From Berberis thunbergii (lineage: Eukaryota > Streptophyta > Magnoliopsida > Ranunculales > Berberidaceae): a stretch of 64,000 nt of DNA. The notes under the pieces are model-generated. The model ran no database searches. It saw nothing but the letters and a program-made list of their open reading frames with translations, and was not told the DNA's origin. The DNA lies in assembly GCA_003290165.1 (NCBI GenBank), contig QNQO01010689.1, positions 124,001 to 188,000 of the forward strand, given 5' to 3'. Both the position numbers and the translations under genes were made by a program. Every line of letters begins with the position of its first letter. Positions within the stretch are counted from its first letter, which is position 1. Below are positions 44,601 to 55,860 of the stretch, in pieces.

Positions 44601-45640
44601 TGTTTGCCATGGATCGAACTTTGGGTGAGATGACATGTTCCTCGATGTGGCACCCCACTTGGAACATGTACGCTCCGAGTGGTTTCGAAGGCAAGGGAGA
44701 CACACTTGGATGAGGTGTGTTCGACACAAAGAGGGTAGTGCAATTGTGGAAAAGAAGCGGGATTTTCATTTATGTGCATGATTGCCTTAATGGAAGAAAC
44801 TAAATGCTCATTCGATCTTAGAATGAGAACTACATGTCTTCCTTAAAGGTAAAATGTATTTGGTTGATATTTAAATAATGTATGATCTGTATTTATTTGA
44901 AAATAATCGTACTTATGAGGAACGATAAATTAGAAATTTTATTCATTTATTTCTAAAACATTCTGTGCAGGATGGTAAGTCTACTAACATTTTTTGTCAG
45001 ACATACCACGTCCAACCTTCACTTTGTATGTGTTGGTAAAATAAATAAATATTTTAAGCATGATAGAACTTTGTAGTATGACATGTTTGACTCGTTGAAG
45101 AACTACAAGACTTTGAGTGTTATTTTGTTGTTTATGGAATTTTCATGTTAAAGCATGTAACAATTTTATTAATAAAAATGGAGATTACTCATACCAATTA
45201 CCTCGCTGACCCAAGTAAGTTTATGCTTCTTGGGTACGTTCTTATTGGAACGTAGCCATTTAGTCTTTCACAGGTTTTAAGATTTATTAACAGTGTTGCT
45301 GGAGTTTCATTAGTAGGGCTAGCGACGTTAGAGTTTCATGGTTAGATCATTTTTAGTTTGATTAATTTTCTAAATTATGTTTAGTTGTTGTGGCTATTTG
45401 TTTTTGTTGTTTTTGAATTTTCACGTCCCGAGTTTTGGGGGAAACGGATAATCCTACGTGGATCTTAGGATTTTCATTTTCTTCAAAAAATCGGGGCATG
45501 ACAGGTTACTTCAAGCTCGGGAGTTGTAGAGTGTCTAAATACTTTCAGTTTGACCTTTGTGAGTCTCTTGGTTGTCGGTGCATGCATATTTTTGTATGTT
45601 ATTTCTATGATACTGGTTCTAACGTTGTTCTTTTGTTCCA
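41631..45640 (+). pseudogene. Antisense additional ORF of element B, split by an LTR insertion
   Basis: It begins MADNIKLSSKDS and passes CIRENLQIVPL and PSLPPHGFIGL, aligning with the N-terminus of the additional ORFs in A and D. A frameshift near 41830 and stops follow; the frame with EKQWLFALADSGY runs to 42132. There the 3371-bp insertion begins, and the same frame resumes at 45509 with FKLGSCRVSKYFQF. The coiled-coil and C-terminal EEHP motif of A, D and G are not visible. It overlaps the Transposase_28 domain. Not functional. Confidence 0.65.
42133..45503 (+). mobile_element. Internally deleted LTR retrotransposon with ~3-kb LTR and GGTTA target duplication
   Basis: It starts TGTAACACTCGTC and ends GGGGCATGACA, flanked by ggtta at 42128-42132 and 45504-45508. 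A second LTR start, TGTAACATCCGCC, lies at 42432 right after GGGACGAGATTATTTTAAGG, which is typical of the 3' end of plant gypsy internal regions. So 42133 to about 42240 is a stub of the 5' LTR, about 42240-42431 the end of the internal region, and 42432-45503 the 3' LTR (3072 bp). All coding sequence is deleted. The LTR contains an internal direct repeat (about 43829 and 43962, TTATATAGAAGTTGATCAAG). Long LTRs fit the Tekay/Del type; that is inference. Confidence 0.8.
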
Positions 45641-46479
45641 GGGAGGTTTTTTATTTCGTCTCTTAGCGAGGAAGAGAAACAGATAGAGAGGGAGTTTCTC
45701 AAGCTTCTTTTGACTTTCGTTGAAAAAGTCATAATGCCAGGCAATGTCGCATGATGCGGTGTTCTTATGGTGCTCACCCCAATCAGGTTCACCGACTGGG
45801 GGGTGGTTGCTTGTTGCACAAGGAAGAAAAGTCTGGCCTTGCCTAGTCCTTTCAGGTTTGCTGAATTGGAGGCGAATGTACCTCCCGTTGTTGTCTCGTG
45901 AAAGAGGCAAACTTCTATCAGGGCGGCTTCTCTCCCTATTATGTTGCGGTTTGCATAGGCGACACCCTTAGGGGGTCGCAACCTTTCTCCAAATGCTCCA
46001 GCTTCCCTTGTTGACTTAGCGGGGAGGAAGTTGGGCCACGTGTTGAGGTTTCGCCTTATCGCGGTCTCGGGACAACTACTCGTGTCCTAGAGTCATACAG
46101 TCTTGTTTCGTTGCACTCCGAAGCCCGTGGAAGGGTTATTGTTTTGGAGAAGACCTTCACGGATTTGTCGATCAATTGAGGAGAGGGCTCTGGCACCGCA
46201 GATGCTTCTTTTTTGAATGATTGTAGCGTCCTTTCTTGGATGGATAATATATAGACATATTTTTTGAATGAAAGTGTTGTTTTGTCCAATATTGTTGTGT
46301 TTACTTTAGTTGCTTCGTAGACTGTAGAGTTTGTACTACTAGGTGGAATGTCTATCTTTGTCAGTCAAAATATATTGCTGTTTTGGGTCGCTTATGTGAC
46401 ATATTAGGGTTTAACGACAAAATTGTTGTTGGTCCGAGGTCGACCAGGCTCCCTCAGTCATTGTCTGTAATGACTTCCT
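45641..46479 (+). other. Degenerate remainder between additional ORF and repeats of element B
   Basis: Corresponds in place to the linker and end of the additional ORF in A and D, but no frame is kept. Short ORFs on both strands (45605-46289) look accidental. Confidence 0.4.
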
Positions 46480-47815
46480 AAGTGTTGGCGAACTAGCACT
46501 GAGTTCTGCTCCCATTCCTTCAGCTTTTGTGATTCACACTGAGCAGATTAGGCCTCGTGTACCAGAAGCCGTCGCCGTCAGTTGCAAACTAACTGGGCTT
46601 TCCTGGTAAGTTCGGTGATCATTGTCTATATTGAGAGCAATGATCCTTTGGTGAGTCGTCAACATCAATGGACAAATGGTGACTAGACTCCCACTTCCTC
46701 AGCCGTCTTGATCCACGCAGAGCAAATTAGTCTTTGGGCACCAGAAGCCATTGTCATTAGTCGCGAACTTACTAAGCTTACCTGGTAAGTTTTGCGATCA
46801 TTATCTGTATTAAGAGCAATGATCCCGATCCCTTGGCAAGTCGTCATCATTAGCGGATAAGAGCTGACAAGACTCCCACTTCCTCAGCTGTCGTGCGCAA
46901 CAGATTAGGCTTTGGGCACTAGAAGTCCGTGTCATCAGTCGCGAACTGACTAAGCTTACCTGGTAACTCGATGATCATCGTCTGTATTAAGAGCAATGAT
47001 CCCTGGGTGAGTCGTTGTTGTCAGCGGACAAGCGCTGACTAGACTCCCACTTCTTCAGTCATCGTGATCCGCACGGAGCGAATTGCCTTTGGGCACCAGA
47101 AGCCGTTGTCACCAATCGCGAACTGACTAAGCTTATCTGGTAAGTTTTGCGATCATTGTCTGTATTGAGAGCAATGATCCTTTGGCGAGTCATCGTCATC
47201 AGCGACAAACGCTGACTAGACTACCACTTCCTCAAGCGTCGTGATCCGTGCAGAGCGGATTGAGCTTTAGGCACCAGAAGCCGTCGCCATCAATTGTAAA
47301 CTGACTAAGCTTACCTGGTAAGTTCGGTGATCATTTTCTGTATTGAGAGCAATGATCCCTTGGCGAGTCATCATCATCAGCGACAAACGCCGACTAAACT
47401 CCCACTTCCTCATCTGTCGTGATCTGCACGTAGCGGATTAGGCTTTGGGCACCAGAAGCCGTCGTCATCAGTTGCGAACTGACTAAGCTTACCTGATAAG
47501 TTCGATGATCATTGTTTGTATTGAGAGCAAAGATCCCTTGGCGATTCGTCGTCATTCGTGGACAAGTGCTGACTAGACTCCCACTTCCTCAGCCATCATG
47601 ATCTGCACAGAGCGAATTAGGCTTTGGGCACCAGAAGTCGTCGTCATCAATCGCGAATTGACTAAGCTTACCTGGTAAGTTCGGTGATCGTTGTTTGTAT
47701 TGAGAGCAATGATCCTTGGCGAGTCGTCGTCATCGGCAGACAAACGTTGACTATACTCCCACTCTTCCTTAGCTGTCGTGATCTGCGTGGAGCGGATTAG
47801 GCTTTGGGGTGATAT
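46480..47815 (-). repeat. 3' tandem repeat of element B, ~178-bp units, seven copies
   Basis: CACCAGAAGCCGTCGTCATC-type words recur at about 46560, 46739, 46917, 47095, 47272, 47451 and 47630. Each unit contains GATCATTG, a 13-14 base spacer (TCTGTATTGAGAG) and CAATGATC, a perfect 8-bp stem, conserved in nearly all copies. The array follows the pol stop by about 75 bases. Read on the minus strand, units share GGAAGTGGGAGTCTAGTCAG and GACGACTCGCCA with the array of element A. Confidence 0.9.
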
Positions 47816-47890
47816 TCGAGTCTGGTCATATCTGGGCTGGTCGAGGGTTGTAACGGACAACAGTGAAAATTTTGGTAAAAGAAAAATATT

Positions 47891-50800
47891 TTATTGATAA
47901 TATTTTTTGAGGTGTTCTACATTCCATGGTCGTTTAAGTCCGTCTCCGTTTGCGTCTTCCAGCCAGTACGTTCCTGGTCTGTTGACCTTGGCAACTCTAT
48001 AAGGTCCTTCCCAGTTCGGATTTAGCTTTCCCGTTTAGGCTTCTTTGGTGTTCTATTGGGTCTTCCTAAGTACTCAATCTCCCACCTTGAATTCGTGTGG
48101 CTTGACCTTCTTGTTGTAGTATTGTACCATCCATTGTTGGTAGGTGGCTATCTTGGTGGGGGCTAAATCCCATTTTTCGTCAAGGAGGTCTAGTCCCACG
48201 TGCAAGGCTTCATTGTTGCTGTCTGGTCTGAACTCTTCCATCCAGAAGGTTGGCGCCTCGAGTTCTACCGGAACCATAGCTTCCAACTTGTATGCTAGGG
48301 TGAAGGGTGTCTCTCCGGTAGGGGCTCTTTTAGTTGTTTGATATGCCCAGAGTATTCCTGGTAGCTCTAGAACCCATTTTCCTTTTACTGCGTTGAGCTT
48401 TCTTTTGATGGCTTCTAGGATCGTCTGGTTCGTAACTTCTGCTTGGCCGTTGGCTTAGGGGTGTACTAGTGAGGAGAAGTAGTGATTGATACCCAACCTC
48501 TCGCACAGTTCCTTGACCTTGCTACCTTTGAATTGAATTCCATTGTCGCTAACCAATACTCTAGGGATGCCAAATTTGCAGACGATTGTGGCCCATATAA
48601 CTATTTTGGTCTGGAACTGCCCGATTTTGGATAAGGGCTCGGCCTTGACCCACTTAGTGAAGTAGTTGACATCCACAAGAAGGAATTTTCACTAGCCGAT
48701 GCCCGGAGCGACCCGACGATGTCCATTCCCCATTGCGCGAATGGCCATGGACTAGTCGTTGGAGTCAGTGGTTGGGCCGACATATGGATATATGGCACGA
48801 ACCTCTGACATTTGTCACACTTACATACATTATCTTTGGCATCTCACTGCATGGTCGGCTAATAGTACCCTAGAGTCGGGTCTTTATGGGTGAGGGTTCT
48901 CCCACCTGAGTGATTCCCGCTTATACCGCTGTGGATTGTTCCCAAGACTTAGCCTGCCTCTGAAGGCGACAAACATCGGAGCAGAGGCCCTGTCACCTAT
49001 CTCCTGTGAAATTGTTGTTTAAGAGAGTGTACCTTGCTGCTCTATTTTTAAGTCTCATTGTTTCAATTTTCTCGATTGATAGGGCACCGATTGCTATATA
49101 TTCCAGTATCAGACTCATCCAATTTGGTTGTGTTTCCATACCGCATATATCTTTATGTTATTCTTCATCGATGCTTGATTGTTCTTGATATTTGATGAGG
49201 TCGGTGAGACTTCGTCGGAGGCCGAGGATTTTCTAGTTAACTCGTCGTTTATTTTGTTTTCATCTCTGGGGCATTGTGTGAGTTCACAACTCTTGAACCT
49301 GCCCATTATGCCAAGTACCTTGTCGCGGTACCTATCATGCAGGGGTTCCTGCTATTGAAATCCCTTTTGACCTGGTTGACTACCAGTCTTGAGTCGATGT
49401 AAGCTGTCAGGCGATGTATACCGATCCCTAATGCTAGCTTTATGCCAGACAAAAAGGCTTCGTACTCAGCCTCATTGTTTGAAGCGGGGAAGCCAAACCT
49501 GACTGCCTTTTCAAGAGTTAAGACGCTGGGGGAGCGGAGTGTGATCCCCGCTCCGCTCGCTTTTCCCGTCGAGGATCCGTCACAACACAAAATCCAGGCT
49601 AGGGCACTTGAGTCCGAAGGGTGGTAGTCTAACTTCGGTTCTTGTCCACCAGTAAACTCAACGATGAAGTCTGCCAGCGCTTGGGCTTTGATGGCAGTTC
49701 TTGGAGCATAGTTTATGTCAAACTGTCCGAGCTCCACCAACCATTTCACCATCCTACCTGATAGCTAGGGTTTATGCAGTACCGAGCGGAGAGGATGCTT
49801 TGTCAGGACCATTATGGAGTGGGCCTGAAAATAGGGCTTCGGTTTCCTAGAGGATATGACCAGAGCTAGAGCCAGAGCCAAATTTTCCAGATTCGGATAG
49901 TGTGATTATGCTTGTGTAATATATTGGTCTCTGAGTTCTTTGGTCATCTCGTATGAGGGCTGAACTGACAGCGTTTTAGGAAACAGACAAATACAGGTAA
50001 AGTGTTTCTCCTATCGCTGGCATTGAAAGTAGCTCTAGACTCCCCATGTATGCTTTCAAGCTTTAAAGGCTTGTTCACATTCTTTGTTCCATGAGAACCC
50101 TTTGTTCCCCCTTAGTATCTTAAAGAAAGGCACACATTTGTCAAAAGACTTTGATATGAATCCGTTGAGTGCTGCTACCCTTCCAATTAGGCTTTGAACG
50201 TCTATGATGTTGGCTGAGGATTTCATATCGAGAAGGGCCAAAATCTGTTTCGAGTCGGCTTCGATTCCCTTTTTGTTTACTATATAGAGTAGGAATTTTC
50301 TAGACTTGACTCTGAACGTGCATTTTTGTGGGTTAAGCTTCATCTAGTATTTCCTGAGTTGGTTGAACACTTTAGCGAGGTCATGCACATGGTCAGGGTT
50401 ATGGCTGCTCTTGACCAGCATGTCGTCTATGTAGACTTCCATGTTCCTGCCGATTTGTTATTTGAACATCCGGTTTGACCAGTCGGTCGTATGTAGCGCC
50501 TGCATTTTTTAAGCCGAATGGCATCACCTTATAGCAGTATATCTCCTTTTCAGTCACGAAAGAGTTTTCTCTTGATTTGGGGGTGCATCAATATTTGATT
50601 ATAGCTTGAACATGCGTCCATGAAGCTGAGTAGGTTGTGCCATGAAGTGGCATCCACGATCTGGTCGATATGGGGGAGTGGAAAATTGTCTTTTGGGCAG
50701 GCTTTGTTTAGGTCAGTGTAACCTACACACACTCTCCACTTTCCATTTTCTTTTTGATCAGAATGATGTTTTCCAGCTAGTCGGGGTATTTCACTTCCTT

Positions 50801-51720
50801 GATCATGCTCGCGTTGAGTAACTGTTGTACCTCCTCGTTTATGATCGTATTTTTTTCAGGCGCCACAGATATTTTCTTCTGCCTAACAGTTTTCTTTGAG
50901 GGGTCCACCTCGAGGTGATGGGTTATTATCGACGGATCGATCCATACCGTGTCCCGCATGGTCCAGGCGCAAATGTCCTGGTTATGCTGCAGCAACTCTG
51001 TTAGACTCCGTGAGTCGCTTCATCACTACCTCGCTCAGGTGAGATCTGATCTGAATGGCTTTCCTATTGTGAGGGCTGTCAAGGTAGACTGTAATGGTTT
51101 CTTCCTCTAGTTGTCCGACGTTTGGTCTTCCCCGATGGTTTACTGGTGCCTCGTTGTCTAGGGTCAACTGTTTCCCTTTTACATTTTGGGCAGAGTAGAG
51201 AGTCATCTTAGCTGTAGATTGGGAATCACTAAGTGGCAGGGTCGTCATGTACTGACACTCTCTGGCCGCTACCTAGTCGCCTCTCAATATACCGATCGTT
51301 GCGGTTTGTTTTGTACTTGACGCATTGGTGCAGGGTGGAGACCACTGCTTCCATCTGGTGTATCCAAGGTCTTCCTAGGACCGCATTATATGTTGAACGC
51401 GTGTTGATCACTATAAATTCTTGAAATCGAGTTTTCTGAGCTAGCTGCTCTCATGCTATTATAGTCAGATGTATCTTTTCCACCAGAAACTGCCCTTCAC
51501 CATTGAACTCGATCAATGGACGACTATCCAGGGTCAATGTTGTCTCTTCCAATTGCATGTTGCGGAATGTGTGGAGAAATAAGACTTTCATCGAGCTCCC
51601 AGTGTCTACTAAGGATCTCCTTACCTCCTAGTTTGCCAGAGAAATCATTACCACCAAGGCATCATTATGTGGGAGTTGTACACCCTAGGGATCTTTCTCC
51701 GTAAATGCCAATGATGCCAA
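47891..51720 (-). pseudogene. pol of element B: protease, reverse transcriptase, two RNase H, integrase
   Basis: Order on the minus strand: protease with intact VDTGSS (DTG at 51606-51598) and VLGRPWIHQMEAVV; linker; reverse transcriptase from about 50990 with GYTDLNKACPKDNFPLPHID and the active-site YIDD at 50433-50422; RNase H and connection; a second RNase H (49650-49310) with CDGSS, EAEYEA and YIDSRLVVNQV supplying the acidic residues; integrase with GMDIVG, VSDNGIQF and QAEVTN (D, D, E), broken by a TAA just before ANGQAEVTN. It ends EHLKKYYQ and a stop at 47891. Several stops and frameshifts are spread throughout, but all catalytic residues that I checked remain. In life this polyprotein copies element RNA and inserts the DNA. 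Confidence 0.85.
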
Positions 51721-51984
51721 TGGGCCTCGTTTCTGACTATGTTGTATCGGTTGTTCGCCATGTATCACTTGGATTCTCATATTTTGTATGGCCCTTTACT
51801 TGGACCTGTTGGATAGTTTGGACTCGGAATGTGTTCCATGAAGCACATGTATTCTGTTGGCCGATGGCTCCTCAGGGTTTGTTGGTGTTGCCGCTATTCC
51901 GGGAGCACTAGTCAGCTGTCTGTGCATGACAGGTTTTGCTAAAAGAGGTGGTGTAGGGACAACCTGTGCGTTTGACGTGTCCTC
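51721..51984 (-). pseudogene. N-terminal gag stub of element B
   Basis: A minus-strand frame reading NAQVVPTPPLLAKPVMHRQ resembles the Pro-rich gag start of element A (NAPVGAAPPLSVALVIHRLQ). It passes within ~200 bases into protease sequence, so about 1.2 kb of gag is deleted. The junction with the LTR piece at ~51985 also lacks the LTR end and leader. Confidence 0.55.
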
Positions 51985-52350
51985 GTTAGTCTTGTGCTCC
52001 TAGATACGCGGGAGATAGTTCACAATGTGAGAGCAATCCGTAGAAAGAAGATTCCATGTGTGGAATGTACTATGGTATTTGTTTCCTAGCTGGAAGCAGA
52101 GAGCTGTTGTAGTTGCATGTCCGAAGTTGATCCTCGAGATACTTGCCTTAGTAAGACATATTGGCATAGAGGATAGTTGTAAGACGTGTGGGCCTAGCAT
52201 GCTGTAAGAGTTTGGGGCCTGGCGGACTGAATTGAACCGGCTTAGAACTGCTTGGCTCGGATCAGTGTTGGGCTGACGCTGGAGCCCGTAGTTCCTCGAG
52301 ATCATCATGACACGTGTGTGGCTTAGAGGTGTGACCATTTTTATGTATCA
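51985..52350 (-). repeat. 5' LTR of element B, first part only
   Basis: On the minus strand it starts TGATACATAAAAATGG and follows 41367 to about 41000 of the 3' LTR, then stops where the gag stub begins. The remaining ~260 bp of the LTR are missing. Next to it (52351-52423) is the leader of a different copy. Confidence 0.75.
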
Positions 52351-53035
52351 TCAGTTTAGGTGTTTCTTTCATGGGTACTGATGTAGTAAATTTTTTTTTC
52401 CTTCCTCGCTGTTTACCTAGACTTGCACAAGTAGCACACATGAGCCAAGGACCACCGTGTGGTAGCCGATGACACTTTGATGCTTAATTTAGATAAAGCT
52501 TAAGTTCATCGACCTAATCCCCCTTTTATAGTGTGAGAGTCCTTGTTCAGCTAGGCCTTTCGTGGCATAGTTTAGGGAAACAAATCTTGTTGGAGATCCT
52601 TTCCTAGTTGGGAGCTGTTCATGTGGGATAATTTCCCTACACAACTTGTGCTTCTAGATCTGCGGGAGATGTTTCCCTTTCTGAGTGTTGTCCATGCAAG
52701 GAAGTTTCCTTTCCCGACTTATACTCTAGTATTTGTTTCCTAGTCGAAACTGATGTATTGCTAGCATGCATGTCTTGGGTCGATGCCCCAGATACTTACC
52801 TTATCAAGGCTTACTCTTGCCTTATCAGGGCTTACGAGTATTGGGCTTTACTGCATGACGTGTGGGCTTAGTGGCACATTGCACTTCGGGTCCAATGTTA
52901 TGGAATCAACCAATAGTTGGCTTAATGTTGTCTGGGCCTCGCTGGATTGAGTATGTGATCGGACGCGCTTTGTTCTGTTGACAAGATTATCATGACACGT
53001 GTACGGTTCTGATCAGAGGGCAGTTTGATGTATCA
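52351..53035 (-). repeat. Second LTR type (element D 3' LTR) plus leader
   Basis: The LTR, minus strand, runs from TGATACATC at 53035 to ACTTGTGCA at 52424 (612 bp). A purine tract (AGAGGAGTAGC) precedes it. After the LTR come 73 bases of leader matching the one next to remnant F (GGTAAACAGCGAGGAAGG), then abruptly the 5' LTR of element B. So this LTR has internal sequence on both sides and no host flank. Confidence 0.75.
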
Positions 53036-53202
53036 TCAGCTACTCCTCTGAGTTGGTGGGTCTTCGTATCGGTCCACTAGGTCATTTCATAAAGCAATTG
53101 TGCAGTCATGATGGTTGAGTCTGAGTTCTTTCCACAAGCGGTGAGTTTCATTAATTGGGCGTGCGTCAGATTGAGAAAAAGAAAGGCGGGTGTTCAATTT
53201 TC

Positions 53203-53210
53203 TATATAGA
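53203..53210 (+). promoter_or_regulatory. TATA-like box for the additional ORF of element D
   Basis: TATATAGA lies about 110 bases before the ATG at 53319, in the position corresponding to the TATA box of element B. Confidence 0.35.
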
Positions 53211-53318
53211 TCTCCTACCTATAGAGTGTATCCCTTTCAAAGATTCTGCTTTGCTGTGTCGCCTTCTGTACTTTTGACTTCGCTTAACCTTCGTATTCGA
53301 AAGTTCGTACTTTCTTTC

Positions 53319-55860
53319 ATGGCGGGTCAAAATCAGCTTTAGGAAGAACTGTTTGCTAAGGGCCACAAGTTTTTTTTTGGAGTGGTTGTTCTCTGAATCA
53401 GATCTGAAAGTCCGCTGTAAAACATATGAGATTCCTGACGATTTGGTGCTCTGCACTCAGGGCGCCGATTTGATGCCATTGTCCCCTCCTAAGGGGTTTA
53501 TTTGTCTTAATCGAGATATAATTTAATCGGGTGTTCGCTTTCCTGTTATCAAGGAGATTTGGGAGTTCGTGGCGTACCTCGGCACTGCACCCGCTCAACT
53601 TGAGCTGATCGTGTATATGACTATGATCTCCATTTTGATTATGGCTAAGGACACTGGTGTCTGAGTGTCTTCGAGGGCGATGCAATTGCTTACTTTTCAT
53701 CGGATAAATGAGCACGCTGTGTGTGTGCAAACGTTGTCAGACTATTTCGGCAACCTGACTGATTATTTTAAATCCTGGCAAAAGTTTTGTTTCATGGCTC
53801 CTATGGACTCGACGTACTTTGAGCTTGCTGGTCGTCCCGTCAAGCGTGAATTCAGACCACTGAGTAAGTTTGACTATTTTTCTTGTCTTGCTTGTGATAA
53901 CTGCATATTAGATTGACTTGTTGTGGTTTTCGCAGTGAAATTCTCAACTTCGCCACTTTCTATTGAGGATAAAGCAACTTTGGATGCATTTCGCGACATG
54001 CCTTATCTAGAGGTGGAGGCTTTAATTGAGTCTTCCAATGTCGAGCGCAGTAAACTGTGGGCTCATTGGCATGTGGCTCCTACTCTTTTCGGATGAAGAA
54101 GCCAAAGCCCGAAGGTGTGTCTGCTTTGAGGAAGAGAAAATTTTCCAAGATCAAGGTTTGAAGCCCTTTGTGAAGAGCAGAAATAGATGAGGTGCTTATT
54201 TCTCCTGTGCATCTGAAGAGGTCTCGTGCTTTGCCTAGATCTGTCTGTAGGCGCTTGGCTTTGTCCGAAAGGCTTGATGCTATCTAGTAAGTACCGGATG
54301 AGACTGGTGTTTCCAAGGGGCGTGATGCTCAGGCCAAGGCCTCTATTTCCTTTCCTGACTTGGAGAGGGAGTATCTGCAAATGGTGGGTGTGGAGGATGT
54401 AACCAGACTGAGTACCAAATAGGCAGAGTTTCTAAATAAATTGTTGTTGTAGGTTGGTATAGAAGCTTCGTCTAATCGTTCCTTTTCAGCAAAGGATTTT
54501 GAGTTCCTCCTTTCTCTCAATCGTTAAACCATTGAAGAGTTGTTCGATCGACGACGTCATGGTGAGAGGTCCCTTACTCGTCGCCCGTACTTTGCTCTAT
54601 CTCGTTCCTGTCCTCATATTGAATTGATGATGGGTCCAAGGAATAACTCGCTTCCCTCTTCCCCGTCAACTGATTCTAAATCAGCGCGTGAAAGAGATCC
54701 GATTGATGCGGGCAAAGGGAAAGTTGTTGATGAGGCTTCTGATGCAGTGAAGACGACCAAGGGTGGTGCTAGGATGATTTCAGTTCTGAAGGATCTTCAT
54801 CCAAATGTTCAGATCAGTATGTTTGCTCCAGACTTATTAAGATGAACAACCAAACTTGGCATCAGGAGGTTGATATTTCTTATGTTTTGAGGAAGCATAT
54901 TAGCAAGTGTAATGACTGGCTGGCGAACTGTGCTCCGGAGCCAATGGGAGAAACTTTGGGAGAGCGTATGGATAAAAGGCATAAACATCTCGTATTGGGG
55001 ATGTCGTACCTGAATCAAGTCGCTGTAGTTGGAATTGAAGTTGAGGTCGTTTGTGAGAGAGTTTATATTATGTAGCGGGTCTTTTCAAACTTGCAAAACT
55101 CATATTCTGACACTCTCTACAAGATTGAGTCGTTGAGGAAGCAACTTGAAGCTTTCTTAGATACTGGAGTGGAATTCTAGTCCATTAGATTGAAGGGTCA
55201 GAAGCTTTGTCTGGAAGCGTTTGAGTCCGACTTGGCAAAGGCAGTGCCCGCGAGGGATTGGTTTGAGAATGACTTGAACCTTGTACGTCATGACTTGCAG
55301 CTTGCCCGTGAGACTGTGGCCGGAGTGCAGGCTGAACTGCAGGCTCTGCATGCTTAGGGGATCAAGAAGGAGTCTAAATGGATTGTCCAATGCAGTAGTT
55401 GGAGACCGACGTTGATTTTAAAGTCTAGAGTGCGCGAACCGCTGAAGATTAATTTCTTTTGGCGCGGAATGAGTTGAGTATCGTCAATGATAAGTTGGGT
55501 GCCGAGCAGTCCATGACTGATTTGCTGTCGAGCAAACTAAAGTGGTTGGAGCAAGAGTTTGCCGAGTCAAAAGTGCACGAGGAGAAACTTCTCAAGGCCC
55601 AAGGCATGTTTGAGTTTAGTAGAGTCGTGCATGGAAGGTTGGAGCTGTTGCATCTGATGAAGAAGGAACATCCCGACTGAGATCTCTCATATTATAAATA
55701 GATTGCACACCCAGAGTTTGGAGTGGCTTCTGATTCGTTTGAAGAAGAAGGCGACCTTGATGGGATTGAGAGGCAACACATACAGATGTGTCTCCTGCTT
55801 CTTCCCATGCTAAGTCTGGTTCTGTTGTATCCAACGCTTCTTCTGATGAGGGGTGAACCT
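53319..55860 (+). pseudogene. Antisense additional ORF of element D (Transposase_28-like)
   Basis: It starts MAGQNQL with a stop at codon 8. Successive frames carry the Transposase_28-like part, a DYFKSWQKFCFMAPMDSTYF block with REFRPLSKFDYF (53740-53880), a possible intron near 53866-53935, a charged linker (54640-54790), WHQEVDISYVLRKHISKC (about 54857), a coiled-coil (55450-55620, KLKWLEQEFAESKVHEEKLL) and the C-terminal KKEHPD-DLSYYK motif near 55670. All blocks appear in the same order in element A. Many stops; not functional. Element D's gag-pol is not in the window unless it was replaced by E. Confidence 0.7.

Larger units (their letters stand above)
40742..52350 (-). mobile_element. 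Element B: near full-length Tat-lineage gypsy retrotransposon
   Basis: Minus orientation: 5' LTR part (52350-51985), gag start, protease, reverse transcriptase, RNase H, second RNase H, integrase (to 47891), 178-bp tandem repeats (47815-46480), plus-strand additional ORF (41631 onward), polypurine tract and complete 3' LTR (41367-40742). The two LTR pieces agree at roughly 88 percent by eye, so it is not recent. A deletion joins the gag start to protease, removing most of gag and the end of the 5' LTR. A foreign LTR element sits at 42133-45503. Two RNase H domains plus an antisense ORF mark the Tat lineage. Confidence 0.8.

Noticed and set aside
44339..44779. 146-codon minus-strand ORF
   Set aside because: It lies within the 3-kb LTR of a deleted retrotransposon; no domain was recognised and overlapping frames are equally open.
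46480..47815. Regular repeats with spacers, considered as a CRISPR array
   Set aside because: Units are 178 bp of continuous homology with no short repeat/unique spacer pattern, and lie in a plant retrotransposon 3' region.
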